Translations under genes and position numbers: made by a program
Notes under the pieces: model-generated
Database searches by the model: none
Told to the model about the DNA's origin: nothing
What the model saw: only the letters and a program-made list of their open reading frames with translations
Shown: positions 35,320 to 44,146 of the stretch, in pieces
Layout: each line of letters opens with the position of its first letter
Position numbering within the stretch: position 1 is the stretch's first letter
Source of the DNA: Methylomarinovum caldicuralii
Lineage (GTDB): Bacteria; Pseudomonadota; Gammaproteobacteria; Methylococcales; Methylothermaceae
DNA: 64,000 nt
Assembly: GCF_033126985.1 (NCBI RefSeq)
Contig: NZ_AP024714.1
Location: 1,566,990 to 1,630,989 of the forward strand
Direction of reading: 5' to 3'

Positions 35320-36775
35320 CACCCTATTACCCACATCTCTCGCCCCTGCAGTAAGATATTGATTTCTTTGGATAGGCGTTGACATGAGCTGGGCTGAACA
35401 AGAATTTTTTCCCTGGCGCTGGGCGATGCCCGCCTGAACCGGCGGCTGTGCCGGGTGATAGAAGCGATGGCAAACGATCCGATGGCGAGCGTTCCCAACG
35501 TTTGCGGGGGTGGCTGGGCGGAGACCAAGGCGGCCTACCGGCTGCTGGACAATGCCAGGCTGGATTTTCGGGAGGTGTTGCGGGCCCACAGTGTGCCGAC
35601 CCTGGAACGGATCCGGCAGCAGTCGCGGGTGCTGTGCCTGCAGGACACCACCGAGCTGGATTATTCCGGGTGGCCGTCGATGGCGGGGTTGGGAAGGCTG
35701 AATTACGAGCAGCGTCAGGGGTTGTACCTGCATCCGACACTGGTGATCAGTGAGGCGGGCGTGGCCCTGGGGGTGACCGACTGCTGGCACTGGGCGCGTT
35801 TGCCCAAGGGGGAGCCGGACCTGGCCGAAAGCCTGCGTTGGGTGGAAGGTTATGAGCGGGTGGCCGAGATGGCCGCCCTGGCGCCCGAGACCCGGCTGGT
35901 GTATGTCGCCGACCGCGAAGGTGACCTTCGGGCCCTGATCGACCGGGCCGAACAGCTGGGCTTTGCCGCCGATTACCTGATCCGGGTGCAGCACGACCGT
36001 AAGCTCAATGACCCCCTCGATGGCAAACTGCGGGCCGCGGTCGAAGCCCAGCCGGTGTTGGGGACGATCGCCTTTGACCTGCCGGCCGGCGGCAACCGCC
36101 CGGCCCGGCAGGTCACACAAACAATCCGGCTCGCCCGGGTCGAACTGAAGACCCGAAGCGGCCCGGGTCCCCAAGTCACCGTCATCCTGGCCCGGGAAGA
36201 GGCGCCCCCCGAAGGCCAGGAAGCGGTCGAATGGTGCCTGATCACCAACGAAGAAATCACCACCCTGGAACAGGCCAGAGCGCGCATCGAATGGTACCGC
36301 AAACGGTGGTGGATCGAGGTCTACTTCCGCATCCTCAAAAGCGGCTGCCGCATCGAAGCCCTGCAACTTCGCACCCGGGAACGCCTGGAACGGGCCCTGG
36401 TGCTGTATCTGATCGTCGCCTGGCGCATCCTGATGCTGATGACGCTCGGGCGGGAACATCCCGAGTGGTGCTGTGAAGTGGTGTTCTCTGTCGAAGAATG
36501 GCAGACCGCCTGGGCCATCCACCATCGCACCCCGCCGCCCGCGACGCCGCCGGATTTGGGCACCATCGTCCGCATCGTGGCCGGCTTTGGCGGCTGGCTG
36601 GGGCGCAAGAACGATCCCCCGCCCGGTCCCAAAGCCCTGTGGCAGGGCATGACCAAACTGAGCGCCTACGTGGAGGCCGTGACCGCCATCCGGGCGGCCG
36701 AGATCAAGTTCCCTCAGAGAAAACGGATAAGACATTGATTCCTATGAGAAGGGGGAAGATGTGGGTAATAGGGTG
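35320..36775 (+). mobile_element. IS4-family (IS50/Tn5-type) insertion sequence, copy 3, 1456 bp, inverted relative to copies 1 and 2
   Basis: Terminal repeats CACCCTATTACCCACATCT at both ends, as in copy 1. Flanks GACGACATC and GTCTTAGGG do not match. It truncates the COG0523 gene on the left and an IS3-type transposase on the right, consistent with a deletion up to that point. Its inverted orientation would let recombination with copies 1 or 2 flip the intervening DNA. Confidence 0.93.
35384..36738 (+). CDS. IS4/Tn5-type transposase, copy 3, with the same T6 frameshift
   Basis: Leader ATG at 35384 (MSWAEQEFF), T6 at 35405-35410, then the main frame 35455-36738 of 427 residues. Differs from copy 2 by about two residues, including a Trp in YSGWPSM where the others have Arg. 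Motifs as in copy 1. Confidence 0.84.
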
Positions 36776-37368
36776 GTCTTAGGGCCCCACACAGCCCAGG
36801 TGCCGACCGGGGTCCACGCATCCATGACGGCACCATCATCCCGGACGCTCCCAACCGGATGTGGGGCACCGACGCCACCCAGGTGGCAACCCGCCGGGAG
36901 GGCACGGCCACCGTGTTCGTGGCCGTGGATCACTTCGTCGGCGATGTGGTCGGCATCCATGCCGCCCGACCCGGGACGCGCTTCGAGGCCCTGGAGCCCA
37001 TTCACCAGGGAATCCGGGACCATTATGGCCCCCTGTCCCAGGGCATCGCCACCGGCCTGGTGCTGCGGCACGACCATGGTCCGCAGTACGTGAGCCACAC
37101 CTTCCAGCAGGAACTCCGATTCCTGGGCATCGAATCCAGCCCCAGCTTCATCAGGGCCCCGGAAGGCAACGGGGTGGCCGAGCGCTTCATCCGCACCTTA
37201 AAGGAGCAGCTGCTGTGGGTGCGGACCTTCGACACCGTCGAGGAGCTCCGGCAGGCGCTGCTGGCGTTCAAGGAGCAGTTCAACAGACATTGGCTGCTGC
37301 AACGGCATGGCTATGCCACCCCGGCCCAGGTGCGCGCCGCGTACCAACCAGTCGCGGAGGCAGCATGA
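36776..37368 (+). pseudogene. IS3-type integrase-core transposase, N-terminally truncated
   Basis: The open frame encodes the rve catalytic domain: MWGTDATQVATRRE carries the first Asp, LVLRHDHGPQYVSHTF the second and APEGNGVAERFIRTLKEQ the catalytic Glu (DDE pattern). This places it among IS3/IS481-like transposases. The helix-turn-helix part and the element's left end are gone, replaced by IS4-type copy 3. The right terminus is probably near 37400, just before hsdR similarity begins. Confidence 0.78.
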
Positions 37369-37371
37369 ATT

Positions 37372-37920
37372 TTGTGCAAAACAGTGGCCAGATATTCGGG
37401 GGCTTTACACTCAATCTTCCTCAATTTCCTGATTCCCAAGCTGCCTGCTCCAAAGGAAGAAGACCTTTCCAAGGGCATCCTGGAGACTATCGATATGGAC
37501 AGCTACCGGGTCGAGGTGCAGTCCAGCCTGCGTATCGGGCTTGTGGATGAGGAGGGTGAACTGGAGCCTGTGCCCACGGGCGGTGGCGGCTTCAAGCCGG
37601 AACCCGAACTGGATCAGCTCAGTAACATCATCAAGTCGTTCAACGATCAGTTCGGCAACATCGACTGGAAAGACGCTGACAAGATCCGCAAGGTGATCGC
37701 CGAGGAGATCCCGGCCAAGGTGGCAGCCGATCCGGCCTATCAGAATGCCATAAAGCATTCAGACAGACAGAACGCGCGCATCGAGCATGACAAGGCATTG
37801 CAGCGGGTCATCCTGGAGCTACTGGCAGACCACACGGAATTGTTCAAACAGTTCAGCGACAACCCGTCATTCAAGAAGTGGTTGAGTGATACGATCTTCA
37901 TCGCAACATATATGCCATAA
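37372..37920 (+). pseudogene. hsdR: HsdR (type I restriction endonuclease) C-terminal remnant
   Basis: From about 37411 to the TAA at 37918-37920 the frame reads IFLNFLIPKLPAPKEEDLSKG..., GILETIDMDSYRVEVQSSL..., NIIKSFNDQFGNIDW and ends FKKWLSDTIFIATYMP. This is the C-terminal helical region of HsdR as I know it. The nuclease and SF2 motor domains are missing. It is the right-hand counterpart of hsdM-hsdS at 17635-19909, so a single R-M locus was split by the 17.5-kb island. Confidence 0.8.
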
Positions 37921-37925
37921 TCCAT

Positions 37926-38255
37926 ATGCTTTCTGAAAACGATCAGGCTTTCCTCAGCCGGCGAAGGCGCCTGGTGGCTTCCTGGCCTATCGTGGCCACT
38001 GGGCTGCTGGCAGGACTGGGCGCTTTCGGGGTCTGGATCTGGTTCCGGGTCCCCTTCCTGGCCAACCCCCTATTTGTCGCCGAAACCCTGCGTCAGGGCA
38101 CGCTGACCCGAAGCCAACTGGAAACAGCAACCCTTCTGCTTCCGGTATTGTTTTGGTTGGTGATTGCCTTGATCGCCTTGGTTATCGGCCTCGGTTTTCT
38201 CTTCACCGCCATTGAAAAGCGTTATCTCACCTTCCTCAAAGATCATGACCATTGA
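37926..38255 (+). CDS. Small two-helix membrane protein
   Basis: 109 residues with two hydrophobic segments, about 20-42 (ASWPIVATGLLAGLGAFGVWIW) and 70-95 (LLLPVLFWLVIALIALVIGLGFLF), and a charged C-terminal tail. Family not recognised. The stop overlaps the start of the ABC ATPase gene by 11 bases, so it is likely the first gene of the GldA/F/G-like operon. Confidence 0.62.
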   Translation: MLSENDQAFLSRRRRLVASWPIVATGLLAGLGAFGVWIWFRVPFLANPLFVAETLRQGTLTRSQLETATLLLPVLFWLVIALIALVIGLGFLFTAIEKRYLTFLKDHDH

Positions 38256-39237
38256 AATTGACCGTCTCCAAAAGCGCTTCGGGGATTTCGTGGCGGTGGA
38301 GGACCTGTCCTTCACCGTCAAGCCCGGCGAGGTGCTGGGGTTCCTCGGCCCCAACGGAGCCGGCAAGACCACCACCATGCGGATGATCACCGGCTTCCTG
38401 CATCCGGACCGGGGCACGGTGCGGGTGTTCGGCCACGACATCCGCAAAGCGCCGCTTCAGGCCAAGGCAAACTTAAGCTATCTGCCGGAGGGGGCGCCGG
38501 CCTACGGGGAAATGACGCCCCTCGCCTTCCTGAACTTCATCGCCGCGGTCCGCGGCTTGAAGGGCATGGACAAGCGCCGCCGCCTCGACGAGGTGGTGCA
38601 GCGGCTGGCGCTGGAAAAAGTGCTACACCAGCCCATCGATACCCTGTCCAAGGGTTTCAAGCGCCGGGTAGGGCTGGCCCAGGCCATCCTGCACCGGCCG
38701 CCGGCGCTGATCCTGGACGAGCCCACCGACGGGCTCGATCCCAACCAAAAACACGAGGTCCGTCAGCTGATTCAGGAACTGTCCGGCCACGCCCTCATCA
38801 TCGTCTCCACCCACATCCTCGAGGAAGTCAGCGCCGTCTGCACCCGCGCCCTGATCATCGCCCGCGGCCGCATCCTGGCCGACGGAACCCCGGCGGATCT
38901 GGAACGGCGCTCCCGCTACCACGGCGCCGTGTGTGTGAAGCTATGCGGCGGCCTGCCGCCCGATCTGGCCCTGCTGCCGGGACTGGCCGGCGTGGAGCAC
39001 GACCCCCGCATCCCCGGGCGCTGCTGGCTGATTCCCGAGGCAGGTGTCGATCTCTATCCCAGGGTGCGCAACTTCATCGCCGAACGCCGCCTGGAGGTAG
39101 AGGAACTGACGGTGGAACGGGGACGGCTGGATGAAGTCTTCCAGCGGCTGACCGGTTTCGAACCGCTCTCAAGCCGGGGGCGACCGGCTGCTGCCGAAGC
39201 GCAGGTCGAATCGATCGGGGAGCAGGAGAACGCTTGA
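38245..39237 (+). CDS. ABC transporter ATP-binding protein (GldA/NosF-like)
   Basis: 330 residues, starting MTIEIDRLQKRFGDFVAV. Walker A GPNGAGKTTTM, the signature LSKGFKRRVGLAQAIL, Walker B PALILDEPTDGLDPNQ and the switch His in ISTHILEE (here IVSTHILEEV) are all present; the C-terminal third is typical of ABC-2/GldA-type exporters. It pairs with the permease at 39916 and the GldG-like protein at 40646; a toxin-antitoxin module is inserted between ATPase and permease. Confidence 0.88.
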   Translation: MTIEIDRLQKRFGDFVAVEDLSFTVKPGEVLGFLGPNGAGKTTTMRMITGFLHPDRGTVRVFGHDIRKAPLQAKANLSYLPEGAPAYGEMTPLAFLNFIAAVRGLKGMDKRRRLDEVVQRLALEKVLHQPIDTLSKGFKRRVGLAQAILHRPPALILDEPTDGLDPNQKHEVRQLIQELSGHALIIVSTHILEEVSAVCTRALIIARGRILADGTPADLERRSRYHGAVCVKLCGGLPPDLALLPGLAGVEHDPRIPGRCWLIPEAGVDLYPRVRNFIAERRLEVEELTVERGRLDEVFQRLTGFEPLSSRGRPAAAEAQVESIGEQENA

Positions 39238-39243
39238 CTCCCG

Positions 39244-39639
39244 CTATGCCAGCAATCGAAACCCGGCATGCCGGGCTGCCTTGCGGTCAAAGGTATAAAT
39301 CGTCTCGCAACCGGCCCTCAGGGCGCCATGGACGATCAGGCAATCCGCGTAATCGCCGCACCCGTTCTCATAAGCCTGCAGGGCAGCCAGAGCAAGCGGC
39401 CGATCCTCGATATGAAATTCCACCGTCGTCAGGATGGCGGCCAGCGCTTGTTGGATCAGCTCACGCCGGTAACCGTAAGCCCGGCGCAAAACCCAGACCA
39501 GTTCCGCCAATGTCAATAGCGCGATGAATCCGGGACATTCAGCGCTCAGCCCATCGATCAGGCGGTTGGCCAATACCGACTGCTCGGGGTCATCCTGCAC
39601 CAGATAACGGACCAGAACATTGGTATCGATGCAGATCAT
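39244..39639 (-). CDS. vapC: PIN-domain toxin, VapC type
   Basis: 131 residues: MICIDTNVLVRYLVQDD (first catalytic Asp), LTLAELVWVL (Glu), GDYADCLIVHGA (Asp) and the C-terminal TFDRKAARH (Asp): the four acidic residues of PIN RNases. It would cleave a specific RNA when its antitoxin is lost. Its ATG overlaps the antitoxin stop by 4 bases. It lies on the opposite strand to the surrounding ABC operon, ending 6 bases from the ATPase gene. Confidence 0.88.
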   Translation of the reverse strand: MICIDTNVLVRYLVQDDPEQSVLANRLIDGLSAECPGFIALLTLAELVWVLRRAYGYRRELIQQALAAILTTVEFHIEDRPLALAALQAYENGCGDYADCLIVHGALRAGCETIYTFDRKAARHAGFRLLA

Positions 39640-39866
39640 GCCCTCCCCCGCCCCTGTTCGACTGCCTGTTCCATCTCCTCCAGGGAAACCGGGCGCTCTG
39701 GCGCCGGCAGCATCCCTTTGAGAGAACGGGCTGAACGCAAGGGGACCAGAATCACCTCGCCATCGCGCAGGATGAATTCAATTTTGTCACCCGGGGCCAT
39801 TTTCAAGGCATCCCGGATGCTTTTGGGGATGGTGACCTGGCCCTTGCTGGTAAGGATCGACTGCAT
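39636..39866 (-). CDS. vapB: AbrB/MazE-type antitoxin, VapB
   Basis: 76 residues: MQSILTSKGQVTIPKSIRDAL is the swapped-hairpin AbrB DNA-binding domain, followed by a toxin-neutralising tail (RPVSLEEMEQAVEQGRGRA). The start at MQSILTSKG was chosen because the AbrB fold begins there; upstream in-frame residues are non-coding. First gene of vapBC. Confidence 0.87.
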   Translation of the reverse strand: MQSILTSKGQVTIPKSIRDALKMAPGDKIEFILRDGEVILVPLRSARSLKGMLPAPERPVSLEEMEQAVEQGRGRA

Positions 39867-39915
39867 TATTCCTACCTGATAAGATATTTCAGTCATCGCT
39901 ATTATAAGTAAGATA

Positions 39916-40641
39916 ATGACCTGGATCATCTGCCGCCGTGAACTGGCCAGCTATTTCGCCACCCCGCTGGCTTACGTGTTCCTGGTGATGTTCCTGATCC
40001 TCAGCGGGGTGTTCACTTTCTATCTGGGGGGATTCTACGAGCGGGGGCAGGCGGATCTGCAGCCGTTCTTCGACTATCACCCTTGGCTGTACCTGTTCCT
40101 GATTCCGGCGGTGTCCATGCGCCTGTGGGCCGAGGAGCGCAAGAGCGGCACCATCGAGCTGCTGCTGACCCTGCCGGTGCGGCTGCGGGATGCGGTGCTC
40201 GGCAAGTTCTTCGCCGCGTGGGGCTTCACCGCCCTGGCCCTGGGGTTGACCTTCCCGCTGTGGCTGACGGCCAATTGGTTGGGCGATCCAGATAACGGTA
40301 TAATACTGGCCGCCTACCTGGGCAGCTGGCTGATGGCCGGCGCCTATCTGGCCATCGGCGAGTGCCTGTCGGTGGCCACGGTCAATCAGGTGATCGCCTT
40401 CATTCTCACCGGGGTGGTGTGTTTCACCTTCACCGCCGCCGGTTCCCCGGTGGTGCTCGACGCCTTCTACCGCTGGGCTCCCGGCTGGCTGGTGGACGGC
40501 ATCGCTTCCCTGAGTTTCCTGACCCACTTCCACGCCATCAGCCGCGGCGTCCTCGATCTCAAGGACATCCTGTTTTTCACCGTGATGATCGCCGCCTGGC
40601 TAACCGCCTGTGCCGTGGTCATCGAACAAAAGAAGGCCTGA
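39916..40641 (+). CDS. ABC-2 type permease (GldF-like)
   Basis: 241 residues with about six hydrophobic helices. MTWIICRRELASYFATPLAYVFLVMFLILSG at the start and the EERKSGTIELLLTLPVR loop are typical ABC-2/GldF features. Works with the ATPase (38245) and the GldG-like protein. The vapBC insertion puts 678 bases between ATPase and permease, so a separate promoter is needed; 39869-39915 is AT-rich and could hold one. Confidence 0.88.
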   Translation: MTWIICRRELASYFATPLAYVFLVMFLILSGVFTFYLGGFYERGQADLQPFFDYHPWLYLFLIPAVSMRLWAEERKSGTIELLLTLPVRLRDAVLGKFFAAWGFTALALGLTFPLWLTANWLGDPDNGIILAAYLGSWLMAGAYLAIGECLSVATVNQVIAFILTGVVCFTFTAAGSPVVLDAFYRWAPGWLVDGIASLSFLTHFHAISRGVLDLKDILFFTVMIAAWLTACAVVIEQKKA

Positions 40642-40645
40642 CACC

Positions 40646-42481
40646 ATGCGCCGACCGTTCGCGCTGCTGCTGATCGCCCTGGTGACGCTGACGATCCTCG
40701 CCGCGCTGGCCCGGCTGCCGGACTGGCGCCTGGATCTGACCGAAGACAAGCTCTACACTCTGTCGCCCGGCACCCGCCACATCATCCAGCATCTGAAGGG
40801 CCCGGTGACTTTCGAATTCTACTTCTCCGACCGCGCCAGCCGCGACATGCCGCTGCTGCGCGATTACGCCCGCCGGGTGCGGGCCCTGCTGGAGGAGTAC
40901 CGGCGCCTCGGCGACGGCCGCATCACCCTGAAGGTCATCGACCCGCAGCCTTTCTCGGAGGAAGAAGACCAGGCGGTGGCCCGTGGGCTGCGCGGCGCGG
41001 CGCTGGCCCCCGGCAGCCCGCCGGTGTATTTCGGCCTGGCGGCGGTACGCGGCGACAAGACCGCAGTCATCCCCTTCTTCAACCGCGAGCGGGAGAACTG
41101 GCTCGAGTACGACGTCAGCGAGCTTTTGGTCGAACTCGACCGCGACCACCGCCCGCGCCTGGCCATCTACGCCGAGCCGGACCTTTTGGTGCGCGGTGGC
41201 ATCAACCCCTTCAACCGCCAGCCCCAGCCACCGTGGGTGGCGCTGGAGTCCCTCAGCCGCTTCTACGACGTCACCTGGCTGCCCAGGGACTTCGAACAGA
41301 TTCCCGCCGGCACCGAGCTGCTGCTTCTGATCCATCCCAAGGGTTTCCCTCCCAAAACCTTGTATGCCGTCGATCAGTACGTGGTCAAGGGCGGCCGGGC
41401 ATTGATCTTCGTCGATCCTTACGCGGAACTGGACGGCCCGCCGGCCTTCGTGCAGCCGGGGCGGGTCAAGTCCTCGGACCTCAACCCCCTGTTCCGGGCC
41501 TGGGGTTTCGAGCATACGTCGAAGGGCTTCGTCGGCGATGACCGCTACGCCTCCCGGGTCACCGTGGGGGGAGGCAAACCGGCGCGCCACCTGGGGCTGC
41601 TGACCCTGGACAAGGCGGCGATGGCCGACACCCCCCTCCTCGCCCATCTGGACAAACTGGTGTTGTCCTCCGCCGGGGCCCTGCGTAAACTGCCGGATGC
41701 GAAAATCGCCTTCACCCCCCTGCTCCACTCCAGCCCCGAGTCGATGCTGATTCCCGCCGCCGCCCTGGACTATCTGTTCGATCCCAACATGCTGATGGAG
41801 GCCTTCAAGCCCGGCGGCAAGCCGTTCGTGCTGGCGGCCCAGATCGACGGCAGGCTGAAAAGCGCCTTCCAGGAGGCACCAGAAGGCGTTTCCGGGCAAC
41901 CGGTCAAGAGCGGCACCACCCCGGCGCATCTGATCGTGGTGGGCGACACCGATTTGCTTGCCAACCGCCTGTGGGCCCGGATCGAAACCGGCCCCGACGG
42001 CAACCGTACCGTCGTTCCCTTCGCCGACAACGGCAGCTTTCTCATCAACGCCAGCGACCACCTGACCGGCAATCCGGATCTCATCGGCATCCGCGGCCGC
42101 GGCCGCTACGAGCGTCCCTTCGAGGTGGTGGAACGGTTGCGCGCCAAGGCCCAGCGCCAGTTCCAGGCCAAAGTGGAGGAACTGCAGCAGAAACTGCAGC
42201 AGACCGAGGCCAAGCTGGCGCAAATGAAAACGGACGAAGGCAAGAATGCGCCGCTGGATGCGGCCAGACAACAGGCCATCGCCCAGTTCCAGCAGGAACG
42301 GCTTAAAATTCGCAAGGAACTTAGGCGCCTGCAGCACCAGTACAATCAGGAAATCGAATCTCTGGGCACCCGGTTGAAGCTGATCAACATCCTGGGGGTG
42401 CCGCTGGCACTGACTGTCCTGGTGCTGCTCTGGGGCGCCTGGAAGCGCTGGCGGGCCAAACAGGCCCGGGCGGCGGATTGA
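40646..42481 (+). CDS. GldG-family ABC system protein
   Basis: 611 residues: an N-terminal helix (FALLLIALVTLTILAALA), the characteristic DLTEDKLYTLSPGT segment and FEFYFSDRA, a large periplasmic domain (ABC_transp_aux), a Gln-rich coiled coil at ~510-580 (KVEELQQKLQQTEAKLAQM) and a final helix (INILGVPLALTVLVLLWG). The domain order matches the GldG family of auxiliary exporters. Start is 5 bases after the permease stop. The exported substrate is unknown. Confidence 0.85.
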   Translation: MRRPFALLLIALVTLTILAALARLPDWRLDLTEDKLYTLSPGTRHIIQHLKGPVTFEFYFSDRASRDMPLLRDYARRVRALLEEYRRLGDGRITLKVIDPQPFSEEEDQAVARGLRGAALAPGSPPVYFGLAAVRGDKTAVIPFFNRERENWLEYDVSELLVELDRDHRPRLAIYAEPDLLVRGGINPFNRQPQPPWVALESLSRFYDVTWLPRDFEQIPAGTELLLLIHPKGFPPKTLYAVDQYVVKGGRALIFVDPYAELDGPPAFVQPGRVKSSDLNPLFRAWGFEHTSKGFVGDDRYASRVTVGGGKPARHLGLLTLDKAAMADTPLLAHLDKLVLSSAGALRKLPDAKIAFTPLLHSSPESMLIPAAALDYLFDPNMLMEAFKPGGKPFVLAAQIDGRLKSAFQEAPEGVSGQPVKSGTTPAHLIVVGDTDLLANRLWARIETGPDGNRTVVPFADNGSFLINASDHLTGNPDLIGIRGRGRYERPFEVVERLRAKAQRQFQAKVEELQQKLQQTEAKLAQMKTDEGKNAPLDAARQQAIAQFQQERLKIRKELRRLQHQYNQEIESLGTRLKLINILGVPLALTVLVLLWGAWKRWRAKQARAAD

Positions 42482-42496
42482 CGAGGCGGCCCCCGC

Positions 42497-42889
42497 TCAG
42501 TACAGGCTGACCAGGGCCCGCAGCACGTCCACCCGGCTGATCAGACCGATCAGTTTGCCGTCTTCCACCACCGGAAAATGCCGCAGCAGCGACTTCTGGA
42601 AGCGCTCGGCCACCTCTATGATGCTGTCGTCGGGGCTGACGGTGACCAGATTCCTGTTCATGTATTCGCCCACCTTGCCGCCCATCTGCTCGTGATAGGC
42701 GGCGTCCAGCACCACGTGCAGGCAGTCCATTTCTGAAAACGAACCGACCAGCTTGCCGTTTTCCAGTACCGGGGCGCCGGTGATCTTGTGCTTGAGCAGC
42801 TGGCGGATGGCGTCGAAGACGCCGGTTTCCGGAGTGAAGGTCACCAGATTGGTGGCCATGTAGTCGCGGACGGCGATATTCCTCAACAT
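42497..42889 (-). CDS. Two-CBS-domain protein
   Basis: 130 residues consisting of tandem CBS motifs (IAVRDYMATNLVTFTPETGVFDAI and VGEYMNRNLVTVSPDDSIIEVA). CBS pairs bind adenosyl nucleotides and regulate partners. It follows nqrM by 15 bases on the same strand and could sense energy state for the Na+-NQR operon, but that is inference. Confidence 0.85.
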   Translation of the reverse strand: MLRNIAVRDYMATNLVTFTPETGVFDAIRQLLKHKITGAPVLENGKLVGSFSEMDCLHVVLDAAYHEQMGGKVGEYMNRNLVTVSPDDSIIEVAERFQKSLLRHFPVVEDGKLIGLISRVDVLRALVSLY

Positions 42890-42904
42890 GACAGCTCCCC
42901 CCGA

Positions 42905-43105
42905 TCAGGCCTGCAGACTGTCTTTCTTGGCATCCCCGGGCAGACCGGTATCGCAGCCCTTCTTGCCCCGAGCGCACAGGCACTCTCCACCACCGACGCC
43001 GCCGCAGCTGCCCTTGATGGCCGGACGACCAAACATTACTCCGATGGCCATGATGCCGACGATGACGGCGATGACGGCGAATGTGACGAGAAACAGGGTC
43101 ATCAT
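42905..43105 (-). CDS. nqrM: Na+-NQR maturation protein NqrM (DUF539)
   Basis: 66 residues: one N-terminal membrane helix (FLVTFAVIAVIVGIMAIGVMF) and a Cys-containing tail with GSCGGVGGGECLC, close to the canonical K-G-S-C-G-G-x-G signature with further Cys. NqrM is needed for inserting the iron centre between NqrD and NqrE. Overlap of 4 bases with apbE. The tail is longer and Cys-richer than usual (CARGKKGC). Confidence 0.85.
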   Translation of the reverse strand: MMTLFLVTFAVIAVIVGIMAIGVMFGRPAIKGSCGGVGGGECLCARGKKGCDTGLPGDAKKDSLQA

Positions 43106-44139
43106 GATGCACCTCCTTTGATGAATTGGCGAAAGGCCGAGGTGGGCCGTTCCACGAAACCGTCGTCCTCTTTGACGATGAACAGCACGGCCATGTTCTC
43201 GGCTTCGGCCTTGGCGAAGCCTGCCTCCGGCCCCAGCACCATGAAGGCAGTGGCCAGGGCGTCGGCTTCCATCGTAGTATGACGCAACACCGTCACCGAT
43301 ACCAGACGGTGAGCGATGGGATAGCCAGTGCGCGGATCGATGGTATGGGAGAAACGCCTGCCGCCGACCTCGAAATAGTTGCGGTAGTCGCCGGAGGTGG
43401 CCAGGGCGATGTCGGTCAAGCTGAGGACTTTTTCGATCTCGCGCACCTTTGGCACCGGCTTTTCGATGGCGATGCGCCAGGGACCGCCCCGGGGGCTCTG
43501 ACCCTTTAGCCGAACCTCACCGCCGATTTCGACCATGTAATCGGAAATTCCCTGGCTTTCCAGATAGCCGGCCGCCTGATCGACTGCAAAACCCTTGGCG
43601 ATACCGGAGAGATCCACATAAAGATCCGGGATGCGCTTGCGCAGCGCCGGCGGATCGAGACGGACCTCCAGCTTGTCATGACCGATCCTGGCCTTGGCGG
43701 CCGCAACGGCCTGCGCTGACGGCGGCTCCTGGCGGCGCGGGTCGGGGCCAAAGCCCCACAGATTCACCAACGGTCCCACGGTGATGTCGAAGGCCCCGTC
43801 GCTCCAGCGGCTGACCCGCAGCGCCTCGGCCACCACCTGGGCCAGCGCCGGCGGCACGGGCTGCCAGTCGGTGCTGGCGCTGCGATTGAAACGGGACAGG
43901 GGCGAGTCCTGCCGGTAAGTGGACATGGTGGCATCCACTTCGGTCAATACCCGGTCCAGCCCCCGGCGCAACGCCCCGGCATCGACCCCATCCGGCAGAC
44001 GGGTGGCCTTGATGGAAAAGGTGGTCCCCATCACCAGGCCGCGGTGCGCGAACCGGACCTGGGGCGGCGCCGGCTGGCAGGCGGTCAGCAGAAACAAAAC
44101 GAGGAGCCCGAAGGCTCCCCGCAAACGATGCCCGACCAT
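43102..44139 (-). CDS. apbE: FAD:protein FMN transferase ApbE
   Basis: 345 residues with a lipoprotein signal (LLVLFLLTAC). Motifs: MGTTFSI, DGAFDITVGPLVNLWGFGP, DLSGIAKGFAVD, VEIGGEVRL and ATSGDYRNYFEVGGRRFSHTIDPRTGYP, as in ApbE. It attaches FMN to Thr residues of NqrB and NqrC. Here it sits within the nqr operon, so its substrate is next to it. Confidence 0.94.
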   Translation of the reverse strand: MVGHRLRGAFGLLVLFLLTACQPAPPQVRFAHRGLVMGTTFSIKATRLPDGVDAGALRRGLDRVLTEVDATMSTYRQDSPLSRFNRSASTDWQPVPPALAQVVAEALRVSRWSDGAFDITVGPLVNLWGFGPDPRRQEPPSAQAVAAAKARIGHDKLEVRLDPPALRKRIPDLYVDLSGIAKGFAVDQAAGYLESQGISDYMVEIGGEVRLKGQSPRGGPWRIAIEKPVPKVREIEKVLSLTDIALATSGDYRNYFEVGGRRFSHTIDPRTGYPIAHRLVSVTVLRHTTMEADALATAFMVLGPEAGFAKAEAENMAVLFIVKEDDGFVERPTSAFRQFIKGGAS

Positions 44140-44146
44140 GCTCGGA

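Noticed and set aside
37372-37410. Start of a complete new gene at 37372
   Set aside because: The first 13 residues have no similarity to HsdR and probably belong to the IS3-type remnant; HsdR similarity begins inside, so it is a fragment.
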